Below are positions 36,936-47,590 of a stretch of 64,000 bases of DNA, piece after piece. The DNA is from Synechococcus sp. NOUM97013 (GTDB lineage: Bacteria; Cyanobacteriota; Cyanobacteriia; PCC-6307; Cyanobiaceae): positions 558,001-622,000 of the forward strand of contig NZ_CP047941.1 in the NCBI RefSeq assembly GCF_014279815.1, read 5' to 3'. The notes under the pieces were generated by a model that was not told the origin of the DNA, ran no database searches, and worked only from the letters and a program-made list of their open reading frames with translations. The stretch's first letter is position 1; every line of letters begins with the position of its first letter. The position numbers and the translations under genes are program-made.

Positions 36936-39197
36936 ATGGGCTCCGCTGCTGCGCGGTCGTTTGATGCAAGCGATCCACTGAGACTTCTACCCACAGCGAC
37001 GGAACGGCGCGTGGCTGAATTGATGGGGTTCAACCCTGATCAGCTCAGTGACCATGAGTTGATGCTGACGCGCGACGTTCTAAATGTGAGTGCTCAGATC
37101 GGTCGCGGGGAGCCGAAGACGTCCGCAGATATTGCTGAGATTCGCCAGACCATTGACGATGCGCAATCGTCCACTGCACGACCACCCAATCTGGTGGTGT
37201 TCATTAGGGATCAAGTCAAACCGGAAGACCTCTGGTTGCCGCGTGATTGGGCACGCGAAAACCTCCCGACCCGGCAGTGGTTGCTCGATAACGGACTGTC
37301 GTTTGAGAACTCATTCACCAACACGGCGATGTGTTCTTCGGCGCGGGCAACCTTCTTCACAGGCAAGTTTCCCGCTCAGCACGAACTTGGCCTGCTGTTG
37401 AGTGATATCGAGAATCCAGTGCTCGATTCACAGGTGCAGCTGAACCCTGACCTGCCCACCTTGGGCACCGTCTTGATGGATCAGGGGTATGACGTGTCGT
37501 TTTTCGGCAAGACCCACCTGAGCAAGACCATCACCCTTGAAGACGGTGAGGTCGTCTATCAAGACATGCAGCCTTACGACTTCCAGGCCTGGCAAGGTCC
37601 GGATGCTGGGCAAGACATGAAGCCTGAGAATGCAGGCGGCGGCTATGCCGACAACGACTCTCGCTTTATTGAGGAAGCCACCAGCTGGCTGGAGCAGCGC
37701 GTTGCGTCTGCGAACGATCGGCCTTTCGCCATGGTTGTGTCCCTGGTCAACCCTCACGATGTTCTCTCCTATCCCCTCACCTGGAGTGATGAGGATCCGG
37801 AGACGGATTTCGGCTACAGCGCGGAGATGATCGAGGGGAGCATTGACATCCTGCCCCCGACGGTGACTGAACCAATCAGCACTCCGGTGTTGGCCAAGAA
37901 TGGCATCAACCTTGCGGGGAATTACAAACCTCAGATTCAGCGTGAGTGGTTGTTGGGTCAGGCCGGCACCCAGCCTTTGCCGACCGATCAAAAGAAGCTG
38001 AATTACCTCAACTTCTATGGAAATCTGATGGCCATTGCCGATGGCCAGATGGGTGAGGTGATTGACACGCTGCGTGAGCAAAAGGTTCTGGGCGACACCA
38101 TGCTCGTGAGCACCAGTGATCACGGCGAGATGGGCATGTCGCATGGCGGCATGGTGCAGAAGATGTTCAACGCCTATGAGGAATCGATCCGGGTCCCAAT
38201 GATTTGGTCGAACCCGCGCTATTTCAAAGGCGGACAGACCAGTGATGCACTGGTGTCATTGGTGGATTTTCTGCCCACCGTGGCTGGTCTGTATGGCTCC
38301 AGTGATGAACAACTGCAGAGCTACAACTTCAGCGGTGTCGACTACTCATCAATTCTGAGCCGGGCATCACGGTTTTCATCGCTTCCGATCGATGATCTCG
38401 AAGTGCAGTCGTCCGTGCTTTACACCTACGACGACATTTATGCAGGCCAGAATCCTCGCAATTCTGTTCCCGAGGGGGCCTGGGATCACGGTTTGCTGCC
38501 AGGTCCCAATCGTTTGCAAGCGGTGCGCACCAAGGATTTCAAATATGTGCGCTATTTCTCAGGTGATGATGCCTACGAGCCCGCCAATTGGCAGGGGGAG
38601 TTGTATGACCTGCGTCCGGATGGTGGGGACTATTACCCCGAGGTGGATCCATTGACTGGGGTGTTGAACCCCTTTAAGGCCGCGCCACTGGAATTGCGCA
38701 ACCTCGACCCCAAGGCCGAGGCCTTGCGCGTGCTGAATGGCGAGCAGCCACTGGCCACCGATGCACAGCGATTGGCTTATACCCAGATGTCGCAGTTGCT
38801 CGATGAGCAGATCGACACGCGCTTGCAACCCCTTTTGCCCTTTCCTTCCCAAGCGCCCTCCATCACTCGCTACCGCGGCGGCTCCTTTGGGGACGCGTCG
38901 GCCTACGACGATGGAGATCGCATCGTGCGCTTCTTGCCCGAATCCGATGGCACACAAGCGCTTGAGGTGGCCTTCAACACACGCGCCGGCCAGAGCTACA
39001 ACCTCGTGTCGCTTGAGCGCACCATCAACGAAGACGGTGAGCTCGTGGTGAGTGTTGGGGATCGCTTGGTTCCCAACATCATCGGCACTAATGGACCGTC
39101 GTATCAGTATCTGCGCGGGCTTTCGGAAGACCTGCAGCTCTCTGATCTGGCGGTGGAGTGGATCGGTGGATTCTTGCCTCTGGGGGGGCTTGGATGA
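36936..39197 (+). CDS. Sulfatase-family hydrolase with atypical CSSAR active-site motif
   Basis: Alkaline-phosphatase-superfamily sulfatase of about 753 residues. Metal-site pieces are recognisable: PNLVVFIRDQ, FGKTHLSK and TSDHGEMGMSHGG. The maturation motif, normally C-x-P/A-x-R, reads C-S-S-A-R (codons from 37332), with Ser at the +2 position. About 80 N-terminal residues precede the domain with no signal peptide, and ~150 residues follow it. Starts at TTG 36927 or GTG 36933 are equally possible. It ends in a 4-bp overlap with a Nif11-like gene. Substrate unknown; sulfated organics are plausible. Confidence 0.82.
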   Translation: MGSAAARSFDASDPLRLLPTATERRVAELMGFNPDQLSDHELMLTRDVLNVSAQIGRGEPKTSADIAEIRQTIDDAQSSTARPPNLVVFIRDQVKPEDLWLPRDWARENLPTRQWLLDNGLSFENSFTNTAMCSSARATFFTGKFPAQHELGLLLSDIENPVLDSQVQLNPDLPTLGTVLMDQGYDVSFFGKTHLSKTITLEDGEVVYQDMQPYDFQAWQGPDAGQDMKPENAGGGYADNDSRFIEEATSWLEQRVASANDRPFAMVVSLVNPHDVLSYPLTWSDEDPETDFGYSAEMIEGSIDILPPTVTEPISTPVLAKNGINLAGNYKPQIQREWLLGQAGTQPLPTDQKKLNYLNFYGNLMAIADGQMGEVIDTLREQKVLGDTMLVSTSDHGEMGMSHGGMVQKMFNAYEESIRVPMIWSNPRYFKGGQTSDALVSLVDFLPTVAGLYGSSDEQLQSYNFSGVDYSSILSRASRFSSLPIDDLEVQSSVLYTYDDIYAGQNPRNSVPEGAWDHGLLPGPNRLQAVRTKDFKYVRYFSGDDAYEPANWQGELYDLRPDGGDYYPEVDPLTGVLNPFKAAPLELRNLDPKAEALRVLNGEQPLATDAQRLAYTQMSQLLDEQIDTRLQPLLPFPSQAPSITRYRGGSFGDASAYDDGDRIVRFLPESDGTQALEVAFNTRAGQSYNLVSLERTINEDGELVVSVGDRLVPNIIGTNGPSYQYLRGLSEDLQLSDLAVEWIGGFLPLGGLG

Positions 39198-39526
39198 GCG
39201 GTCAAGACCAGCTTGTGGCTTTTCTGGAGCGCGTACGAACGGATGATCAGCTTCAGCAGCGGCTTGCTGAACACCGCGTGGAGCTCTGGGGTGACAGCCA
39301 CCTGCCCTTGGACATCGACTTGGATGCGGTCATCGCTCTGGCCGCCGACCTGGGTTTTGGCTTTGACCGTGCAGATGTGGTCGCCTGTCAGTGCCGCCAA
39401 CTAGAGCGTTTTTCTTCGTTTGAGATGGAGAACGCTGTGGTGGCAAGCCGATACCTGGCCCGCTTGCAGCTGCAGATTGAACGTGGTGGGCGGCCTGAGC
39501 CTCCAATCAACTACTACCGCGGCTAG
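39194..39526 (+). CDS. Nif11-like domain protein coupled to the sulfatase gene
   Basis: A 110-residue protein whose first ~60 residues (QLVAFLERVRTDDQLQQRL ... DLDAVIALAADLGFGFDRADV) match the Nif11 pattern known from nitrogen-fixation loci and from leader peptides of cyanobacterial natural products. The insert between the two halves (EHRVELWGDSHLPLD) is unusual. The C-terminus is helical, contains CQC at ~65-67 and a Gly-Gly at 98-99 followed by 11 residues without Cys, Ser or Thr. The ATG overlaps the sulfatase TGA (ATGA). Function unknown. Confidence 0.65.
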   Translation: MSGQDQLVAFLERVRTDDQLQQRLAEHRVELWGDSHLPLDIDLDAVIALAADLGFGFDRADVVACQCRQLERFSSFEMENAVVASRYLARLQLQIERGGRPEPPINYYRG

Positions 39527-39622
39527 TCAGGGCCGCGTCTGGGCGCTTCATGGATGCCGCTGGTGGCTCCCTAGGATTGGTTCAACGAACTGATCAGCCC
39601 GAGCCGGGATTCCGCCAATCGC

Positions 39623-41437
<1,815 letters not shown>

Positions 41438-41442
41438 TTGAA

Positions 41443-43053
41443 CTAGCTTTTGCTACCTTGACTCTCCTCAAGGGAATTTTTGTCGATCTGGTTGTAGTAA
41501 CCCTGTGTCAATTCAGATAATTTCTCCAGCCATGGTGATTGCAGCCCTAGAGAAGTTGTATTCACAATGAGTGCTCGATCTTTTCCATCATATTTTCGAT
41601 CATCATTTTCATTGGCGTAGAAATTAGCTGTTGATTGGTGGTCCCTACTCGACCAACTGCCTCCATTACGGTCTCGGTTGGGCTGGCCATCTGACATGAG
41701 ATAAAGCGTGTCGGTTTCAGTGTCGTCGAATGCCTTTTGGATGGCATTCCATGGATCAGTTCCACCCCATCTTGTAACTTTTTCGTTATCTAACGTGTTG
41801 ACAAATTGGATGGCCGAATCGCGCTTGTTTTCATCACCAAGTCTTACTAATCCATCCTTAGAAGCATCCCATTCTTTGTTATTGCCGTACCCTTTGGAGC
41901 TGAAGGATGTAAGCCCTACTTTGGTGTTGTTGGGTAGCTGCTCGAGGATCATAGTCATCTCGCTGATCAGCGCTTCCATTCGCGTGAGGGCACAGATTTG
42001 GCGCGTGTCGCGGTAACGACCAAGGTTGGGATCGTAAAAAGTGCGCCAAGAGCCGTACCCATCTCCCCACATCACGCAGGCACTCATCGATCCTGATCCA
42101 TCGATGACAAAGCGCACATTACTGCTGGTAATGTTTTGGAAAAACGCTCCATTCAAAGGGCCACCCACTCCTTCTTCTCCAAAATTTTCTACACGTTTGT
42201 CAGCGCGTGCAAAGGCGGTGAAATAAAGCGGTTGGTAGGTGACTTCTTTGTCGCCAACGCCAAGCTTGTTGATAAAGCTTTCGGTGATGTTGTCCTCTTC
42301 AGTACCTTCCTCTGATGCGGTAGGGTCAATAAACTTCACTAGTTTAAAGTTGCTGTCGGTTTCGATTCGGAGTGCTGGCTGACGTTCCGTGCGGCTCGGA
42401 GTCTTTCCTTGAGTGAAGGTAAAATCACTGCTGTTTAAGATCTGCGATTTATCAGGGCCATCTTCCTCGCATACTGAAGCAAGGCTTTCGCCTTCTTTGA
42501 GCTCATCTTCTTTACGGCAAGGAATGGCTCCAATATGATCGATAACGCGGGAAAGGAACAGATTTGCTGTTTCATTGTATTTCCCATCTGGTGTGAGTGG
42601 AGCCCCACAACGCTCGATGGTAAATCCACCAGATCTTGTACTCATGCCATACAGAACAGGTTGATTAAGTTCCACCATTTTTACGCCGAAGAGTGGCTGA
42701 AATGGTCGCTCACCCACAAGCTCTTTGCAGTCGGAAACTAGGGATGAATAGCGGTTGTCGTTCAAATTGATATGGCTTTGCTCGTCAGTAAATGCTTCTG
42801 TTCGATTAAGAACAAGATGCATGCTTCGTTCAACTTCTGATCGTAGTAATCGCAACCCGTTGATTGAATTTTGGCGTAGTGTTGTCTTCTCTTCGGATTG
42901 ATGAATCAGTGTCCCGGTCGATTGAAGGGCTAAGCCCGAAGCCATGATCAAGAGTGTTCCGACACCACCAGCGATGACCAACTCACTCATTCCCGCAAAC
43001 CCGTTGCGCGGTAGCCTATGAGTTTTGGAGAATCTTTTTTTGAGCAACATCAT
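41443..43053 (-). CDS. Prepilin-like protein with von Willebrand A domain (putative pilus-tip adhesin)
   Basis: A 536-residue protein. Residues 18-46 resemble a class III prepilin signal and helix (NG18-FAGMSELVIAGGVGTLL), with the conserved Glu at +6 instead of +5 after Gly18. A linker of unknown fold follows, and a VWA domain occupies ~312-520. Its metal site is complete: D318-G-S320-G-S322 (VIDGSGSMS), T432 (GGTDPW) and D455 (LMSDGQPN). Many Cys residues suggest export. It is the last gene of the AT-rich pilin run. Bimodular VWA pilins are known as tip adhesins in Streptococcus sanguinis; adhesion here is inference. Confidence 0.8.
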   Translation of the reverse strand: MMLLKKRFSKTHRLPRNGFAGMSELVIAGGVGTLLIMASGLALQSTGTLIHQSEEKTTLRQNSINGLRLLRSEVERSMHLVLNRTEAFTDEQSHINLNDNRYSSLVSDCKELVGERPFQPLFGVKMVELNQPVLYGMSTRSGGFTIERCGAPLTPDGKYNETANLFLSRVIDHIGAIPCRKEDELKEGESLASVCEEDGPDKSQILNSSDFTFTQGKTPSRTERQPALRIETDSNFKLVKFIDPTASEEGTEEDNITESFINKLGVGDKEVTYQPLYFTAFARADKRVENFGEEGVGGPLNGAFFQNITSSNVRFVIDGSGSMSACVMWGDGYGSWRTFYDPNLGRYRDTRQICALTRMEALISEMTMILEQLPNNTKVGLTSFSSKGYGNNKEWDASKDGLVRLGDENKRDSAIQFVNTLDNEKVTRWGGTDPWNAIQKAFDDTETDTLYLMSDGQPNRDRNGGSWSSRDHQSTANFYANENDDRKYDGKDRALIVNTTSLGLQSPWLEKLSELTQGYYNQIDKNSLEESQGSKS

Positions 43054-43143
43054 GAGTTTATGGCTCTTTTTTCAGTGTGCCTCAATTGAGAGAAAGTATT
43101 CGTCATCTTGAATGATGACCAGATGAGTATTGTCTGAGATATT

Positions 43144-43803
43144 TCATTTTTCGCATCTTGATTGTGTGTCATTCCAGCTAGCGCTGAAAATTGTTCCTGT
43201 TCCTGAAATCTGAAGGCATCGCGTGCGTAGTTTGCTCTGGTCGCTTTCTTTGGATCGGATCAAAAAGATGAGGTCATCAGACATGGTGCTAGTTCCCGGT
43301 GGAGTCAGTTCATAATTTTCTAAATTGACGGCCACTTCAACCGCATCGGAAATAGAAGTTCCTTCTTGCTCGATTAGTCGCAGTGACCGATCACGAATGA
43401 CCCTGTCTTTTTCAATTCCGGATAAATTCTCTGCCAATAACGAGCCAACATTAGGTCCACTGGTGCATCCGCTGTCGATGTTCTTTGCTTGATTGGCTGC
43501 CTTGATGTCGCTATTGCAGCATTCAATTCTTTCCGGATGCGTTTTCATTTCCAGAAGGTCTTTAGGCGACTTAAAAGTTGTTAGTTCAGCCCCCTCAAAT
43601 TTCAAGGTGCAGCTGGTTTTTTGTTGGCCAAGTTTGGCCCGCAAACTGAATAATCCTGTTTCCAGTTGTTGGGTGTAGCGATCAACCTCCCCTTGTCGCA
43701 TGTTCCTAAATAAGGAGGGCATCACGGCTGATACGCCCATGGCTACCAATGCTCCGCCAGCGATGAGTTCGAGAAGTGTGAATCCTGCTGAATGTTGTCT
43801 CAT
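43144..43803 (-). CDS. Type IV pilus minor pilin/pseudopilin
   Basis: A 219-residue prepilin with a short basic leader and canonical processing site G7-FTLLE (Glu at +5) followed by a hydrophobic helix. The globular part has six or more Cys and the acidic, Ser-rich composition of exported proteins. The ATG at 43803 overlaps the stop of the upstream pilin gene (ATGA), which fixes the start over the one at 43818. Resembles PilW-type minor pilins by size and position, but no family is certain. Confidence 0.78.
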   Translation of the reverse strand: MRQHSAGFTLLELIAGGALVAMGVSAVMPSLFRNMRQGEVDRYTQQLETGLFSLRAKLGQQKTSCTLKFEGAELTTFKSPKDLLEMKTHPERIECCNSDIKAANQAKNIDSGCTSGPNVGSLLAENLSGIEKDRVIRDRSLRLIEQEGTSISDAVEVAVNLENYELTPPGTSTMSDDLIFLIRSKESDQSKLRTRCLQISGTGTIFSASWNDTQSRCEK

Positions 43804-44435
43804 GATGTTTGATAGCAATTTGATGCGAAGTTTGGTGTCATCTCGATTTCCCGTTGCTCTTTTCCAATTTGTTGCTCTGGGGCGGTGAATTTGTAGATAA
43901 TTTTTAGGATGTCTAGGGTTGAGTCATAGTCAAAGGTTCTTTCGATTTCTTCCAGTTCTGGTTCAGGAACTTTCGATTCAAGATACAGCCGTAGTGTTAA
44001 GTCAGGTGCATTGCATGCGCAGCCTATGTCTGTATCGCATGTGATAACAGAAAGCTTATTTGCATTGCTGAGTCCCTTTTTTGCGGCATAGCAGTCGGCT
44101 ATGCTTTCACTATTAGTTCCGCACTGATTATTTTCTATTGTGGATTGACTGGATTCAATGTATGTCTGTATTTGACCTGAGTTCTCCTCCATCCATGCAT
44201 GTGTAAGGTATGAGTCTTCTTTTTGCAGGGCTTGGATATTGTTATTGATAGCTGCTTCGATTTTGGCGCGCTTCGATAGATGTGCACTGCTGCTCAGGGC
44301 CGCTACAGAGAGTCTGCCGACGGCTGCGAGAGCTGAGGCCATCAGAATTCCAGCAATCAGAACTTCAACCATCGAGAATCCATCTTTTGGTCTTCTTCTG
44401 AAGCCTCGAATTTTGGAATGTCTTCTGAACATCAT
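43800..44435 (-). CDS. Type IV pilus minor pilin (PilV-like)
   Basis: A 211-residue prepilin with a long basic leader (RGFRRRPKDG) and processing site G19-FSMVEVLIAG, Glu at +5. The helix continues into ASALAAVGRLSVAALSSSAHLSKRAK. The globular domain is acidic and carries several Cys (CACNAP). The MVEVLIAG start is the form common in PilV/GspI proteins. Translationally coupled to the next minor pilin by a 4-bp overlap. Confidence 0.78.
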   Translation of the reverse strand: MMFRRHSKIRGFRRRPKDGFSMVEVLIAGILMASALAAVGRLSVAALSSSAHLSKRAKIEAAINNNIQALQKEDSYLTHAWMEENSGQIQTYIESSQSTIENNQCGTNSESIADCYAAKKGLSNANKLSVITCDTDIGCACNAPDLTLRLYLESKVPEPELEEIERTFDYDSTLDILKIIYKFTAPEQQIGKEQREIEMTPNFASNCYQTS

Positions 44436-44530
44436 GGTGAGTCGTGGATTTGTTAACCATGTGTCTGTCTAGATAATTTCAATGTAGATGGTCTTCTGGC
44501 TGCTTTCCTGAGTTGAATCTGAGTGTTTGC

Positions 44531-46243
44531 TTACCAGCGCCGGAATGTGTCAAGCCCTGTGCCGCGAATGCCGCGGGTGACCATTTTTCCGTAGCCAGGA
44601 AAATTCTGATCTTCCCACCCCCATTGGCTATTGAGATCTCTTACAACGCTGCTGTTTGCTTTGGTTTCGCTGATCAATGAGAAAGGGCCTGCATTGGTGC
44701 AGATTCCATCAGCCCAAATCAGACCATTCAGGGTCGTTGCCATTGGTCCGGTTTTGACGACGCCTGGAATCAGATGAACCGTGGCATAGGGAAGGCTATT
44801 CCCCTCAAAGGCGAGCACGTAGGGTTCATTTTGAGGGCTAATCTCGCAAGTGCTCAATCTGGCTGGTTTGGGTACTGTTGAGAGAATAACCAGTTGCTCT
44901 GGTTTCTCGTTGCATTCGAAGGATCCTGCATCAACTCCACAGAGTTGGCTCCCATCCGCCAAATTAATGCTACCTGTTATACCAGTTTCTAATGGCTCTT
45001 TGGTTGTCGTGTTTGGGTATTCTAGATGCAGAACAATAGGCCTTTCTGCGCTCGTTTCGATCAGAAGACGGGTGTCGCTGAGATTAATGTGCTCCACGAA
45101 AATATGGCAGTCTTCACCCGTTCCACCACAGAGTTCGTTGGAACTCAGCCGGACTGTAGCTCCGTTTTCATTGTTGTCTTGTAGATCGCTGCGTCCAGTT
45201 AGTTCCTCAATGTTGCTGTCGCGGCTGCAGGCGATGGCAGTGCATTGTTCAAATGTCTCGGTGTCGTCAAAACTCCAGATTCTGATCTCATCAGAACCGT
45301 CTTCTGTGTCTTTTGTCAAACCTTGATTCCATAAACTACCGGTTGGTAGCCCTTTCTCAAGGATTGGGATCACTCTTCCTTCAAGATTTGTATTGTCTGT
45401 TGCATGAATATCATCGAGCAAATTGATGCATCCATTTCCTGTGAGGTAATAATCTGCTGAGTTGACATTCAACAAGATTTTTCCATCACCATCATCGCCA
45501 TTGCGTGTTTGAATTTGAGTGTCTCCTAGCCAGAGATTTTGACCTGCTAAAACTGCCCAGTCACCATCACCAGCAACAATTGAGCTCACATAGAGGGATC
45601 GGAGTAACAGCGTTCTTGCCAAATAGCCTGTTTTGGGATCGTCGCCGTCTCTGACCACGAGTCCTTCAACCTGAAAACGACCCTCCCCAAGACCATTGTT
45701 GCTTGCTGTAGCCGTGGTTGTGTAACCCCTGAGTCGATAATGCAATTGAATATTCTCTTGACCATCATCGCGCTGACTTGATGAACTTTCTGTTAAGGCG
45801 ATGTAGGGAGGATTAGAGCTGCTCGAACTTCCAGGTACCGCTTCCGGCATTTGACTTCGGTCAGTGCAGAGTTCTCTCAGCGGGAAGTTGGCCTCATTAG
45901 ATGCATTCCAACCCCACCTCTCACTGCCTGCAGTGCTTTCGTCCCCGCTGTGATGGTCAAGCGTGAAGAGATAACCTTTATACAATGTGCTCTCATTGGT
46001 GTTGAGATCACCCAAGATGCGATTAAAGCCATTGAGTGCGGCGGCTTCTGCCATTTGTTGATAACTCTCGGAAGCACCGAGTTTTCTGGCCATCAGTTGC
46101 CGAAGCAGCAAGCCTGTCACTCCTGAGATCAACACCATGCCCATCATCAAGCTGAGGACTAGTGCGATACCTTGTTCATATTTAGGGACTTGACTTGGTC
46201 CTGCCGATAATTTTCTGAAGATTGCATTTTTCATTTTATCCAC
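44531..46243 (-). CDS. Large PilX-like pilus component
   Basis: A 570-residue protein with a prepilin-like N-terminus (EQG-IALVLSLMMGMVLISG, no Glu at +5) and the heptad-like helix LLRQLMARKLGASESYQQMAEAAALNGFNRIL, the pattern of the PilX N-terminal domain. The remaining ~480 residues are Asp/Asn/Ser/Thr-rich, beta-rich in appearance, and not assignable. Such size is unusual for PilX and would make a large tip or shaft decoration. It overlaps the preceding pilin gene by 8 bp. Confidence 0.7.
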   Translation of the reverse strand: MDKMKNAIFRKLSAGPSQVPKYEQGIALVLSLMMGMVLISGVTGLLLRQLMARKLGASESYQQMAEAAALNGFNRILGDLNTNESTLYKGYLFTLDHHSGDESTAGSERWGWNASNEANFPLRELCTDRSQMPEAVPGSSSSSNPPYIALTESSSSQRDDGQENIQLHYRLRGYTTTATASNNGLGEGRFQVEGLVVRDGDDPKTGYLARTLLLRSLYVSSIVAGDGDWAVLAGQNLWLGDTQIQTRNGDDGDGKILLNVNSADYYLTGNGCINLLDDIHATDNTNLEGRVIPILEKGLPTGSLWNQGLTKDTEDGSDEIRIWSFDDTETFEQCTAIACSRDSNIEELTGRSDLQDNNENGATVRLSSNELCGGTGEDCHIFVEHINLSDTRLLIETSAERPIVLHLEYPNTTTKEPLETGITGSINLADGSQLCGVDAGSFECNEKPEQLVILSTVPKPARLSTCEISPQNEPYVLAFEGNSLPYATVHLIPGVVKTGPMATTLNGLIWADGICTNAGPFSLISETKANSSVVRDLNSQWGWEDQNFPGYGKMVTRGIRGTGLDTFRRW

Positions 46244-46715
46244 AATTGGGTGTTGTTGTTTCTTCGTCTTTTGTCCCTTTATTCATCCCACTGGCCCCGT
46301 TGGCAAGGTCGAGGCATGCGATGACGTTCAGATTGGAATTGTCATTGGGTGTGGCTGTGATGGTGAACAGATTGCCATCATTTGTGATCGTCACATCATA
46401 AAAACCACCCAAGAGTGTGATGGGCTCGAAGTTATTGTCTTCAGCTGGACCATCGTTGGTGATCACCGCGCTGATTTTATTCAATTCACTCCATTGGCTA
46501 GGAAGGCTGCCGTACTCATCGGCGTAGGCAGCGATTGTGGTTTGAATTTGGGACACGCTGGAGACGGCTTCGTTTTGTCTAGAGCGATCAATGTTGCCTT
46601 TGAAGCTGGGTATTGCCACGCTTGACAGCAAACCAGTGATGGCAACGGTTGCCAAAACTTCACTCAGTGAAAATCCGAGTGATTTTTTTTGGTGCATTTT
46701 GCTTTTTAAACTCAT
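46236..46715 (-). CDS. Type IV pilin-like protein
   Basis: A 159-residue prepilin: basic leader (SLKSKMHQKKSLG), processing site G14-FSLSE with Glu at +5, hydrophobic helix VLATVAITGLLSSVAIPSF and the amphipathic continuation NIDRSRQNEAVSSVSQIQTTIAAYADEYGSLP. The globular domain is short and holds a Cys pair near the C-terminus (IACLDL, PNCG), as in PilA-type pilins with a D-region loop. Upstream gene of the PilX-like protein in the same run. Confidence 0.82.
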   Translation of the reverse strand: MSLKSKMHQKKSLGFSLSEVLATVAITGLLSSVAIPSFKGNIDRSRQNEAVSSVSQIQTTIAAYADEYGSLPSQWSELNKISAVITNDGPAEDNNFEPITLLGGFYDVTITNDGNLFTITATPNDNSNLNVIACLDLANGASGMNKGTKDEETTTPNCG

Positions 46716-46833
46716 TCTTAGCCTGACGCATTTTCTATTAATAGTTTATTTGATAATTGCGATTTGGAGCTGAAGTTACGATTGGTTTTTGCTGAATAAT
46801 GAGTGAGTGCTGAAGTTCTTTAATCGCATAAAA

Positions 46834-46860
46834 GCCGCCCGTTAAGGGCGGCGATTTCAA
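46834..46860 (-). terminator. Intrinsic terminator of the PilA-like gene
   Basis: 7-bp inverted repeat GCCGCCC/GGGCGGC (46834-46840 and 46846-46852) with loop GTTAA. On the minus strand it is followed by TTTTATGCG. It lies 59 bp past the PilA-like stop and should separate highly expressed major pilin from the downstream minor-pilin genes. The rest of the 195-bp gap (46716-46910) shows nothing else I can identify. Confidence 0.75.
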
Positions 46861-46910
46861 ATGCTATGATGCAATTGCTGAAGATTTGGCATTCTTTTGG
46901 TTTTTGATGG

Positions 46911-47456
46911 TTAGCCGGTAGGCTTGCTGTCTGCTTTTGTTCCGCCGAACATTTCGCTGGTTTGGTTTGTAACCGTCACGATTTGACCCAATGGCACATT
47001 CAGCGTCATTTGGACGGTGTTGGTCTCGATGGAGTCATCCATTGCACTAGCTGTTGCTGTGACCTTTAAGATGTCTCCATCTTTTTCGCAAACATAATTG
47101 AATTTTCCGCCTGATTGGGCCACTGCAGGATTGACGGTATCATCAGCTGCAACAAAATTATCTGGGCCTCCTAGTCGGCTGCAAGTTGGGTTTCCAGTAA
47201 TGTCAATGGCGTTCATTCCGCCATCTGCATAAAGGCCACCTGCAGTTTTCATGATGGCTGAAATTTGGGATTTGGCTTCTGTGCCTTTTGCTTTGTTGGA
47301 CTGACTGAGAAAATTGGGTAAAGCTACAGAGCTCAAGATTCCAACAATCACAATCACGATCATCAGCTCCACGAGGGTGAAGCCCTTTTGGAGCAGATTG
47401 CGACTTTTTTTGCGATTGAGCATGGCCAGCTGGAGCCGGCTGTTGAGAGTGGTCAT
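46911..47456 (-). CDS. pilA: Type IV pilin, probable major subunit (PilA-like)
   Basis: A 181-residue prepilin with leader ending KG25 and the classical mature start FTLVELMIVIVIVGILSSVALPNF, of which FTLVELMIVIVIVG is the key part; Glu30 is at +5. Then QSNKAKGTEAKSQISAIMKTAG, as in cyanobacterial PilA. Two Cys (PTCSRLGG and YVCEKDG) can form the C-terminal disulfide. I take the ATG at 47456; 47423 gives a shorter leader and 47528 a long one. It has its own terminator, consistent with high expression. Confidence 0.85.
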   Translation of the reverse strand: MTTLNSRLQLAMLNRKKSRNLLQKGFTLVELMIVIVIVGILSSVALPNFLSQSNKAKGTEAKSQISAIMKTAGGLYADGGMNAIDITGNPTCSRLGGPDNFVAADDTVNPAVAQSGGKFNYVCEKDGDILKVTATASAMDDSIETNTVQMTLNVPLGQIVTVTNQTSEMFGGTKADSKPTG

Positions 47457-47590
47457 GGCTGGTCCGTGGATTGGATGAATGGTTTTGGCACCTGTGGTGC
47501 TCACAGATTCACCATCTCCCTTTCTCATGGTCCGTACAGGAATGAACGGCTAAAGCTTCCTAAGAAGGTTCTTAGGGTTCGTCTCAGCCG

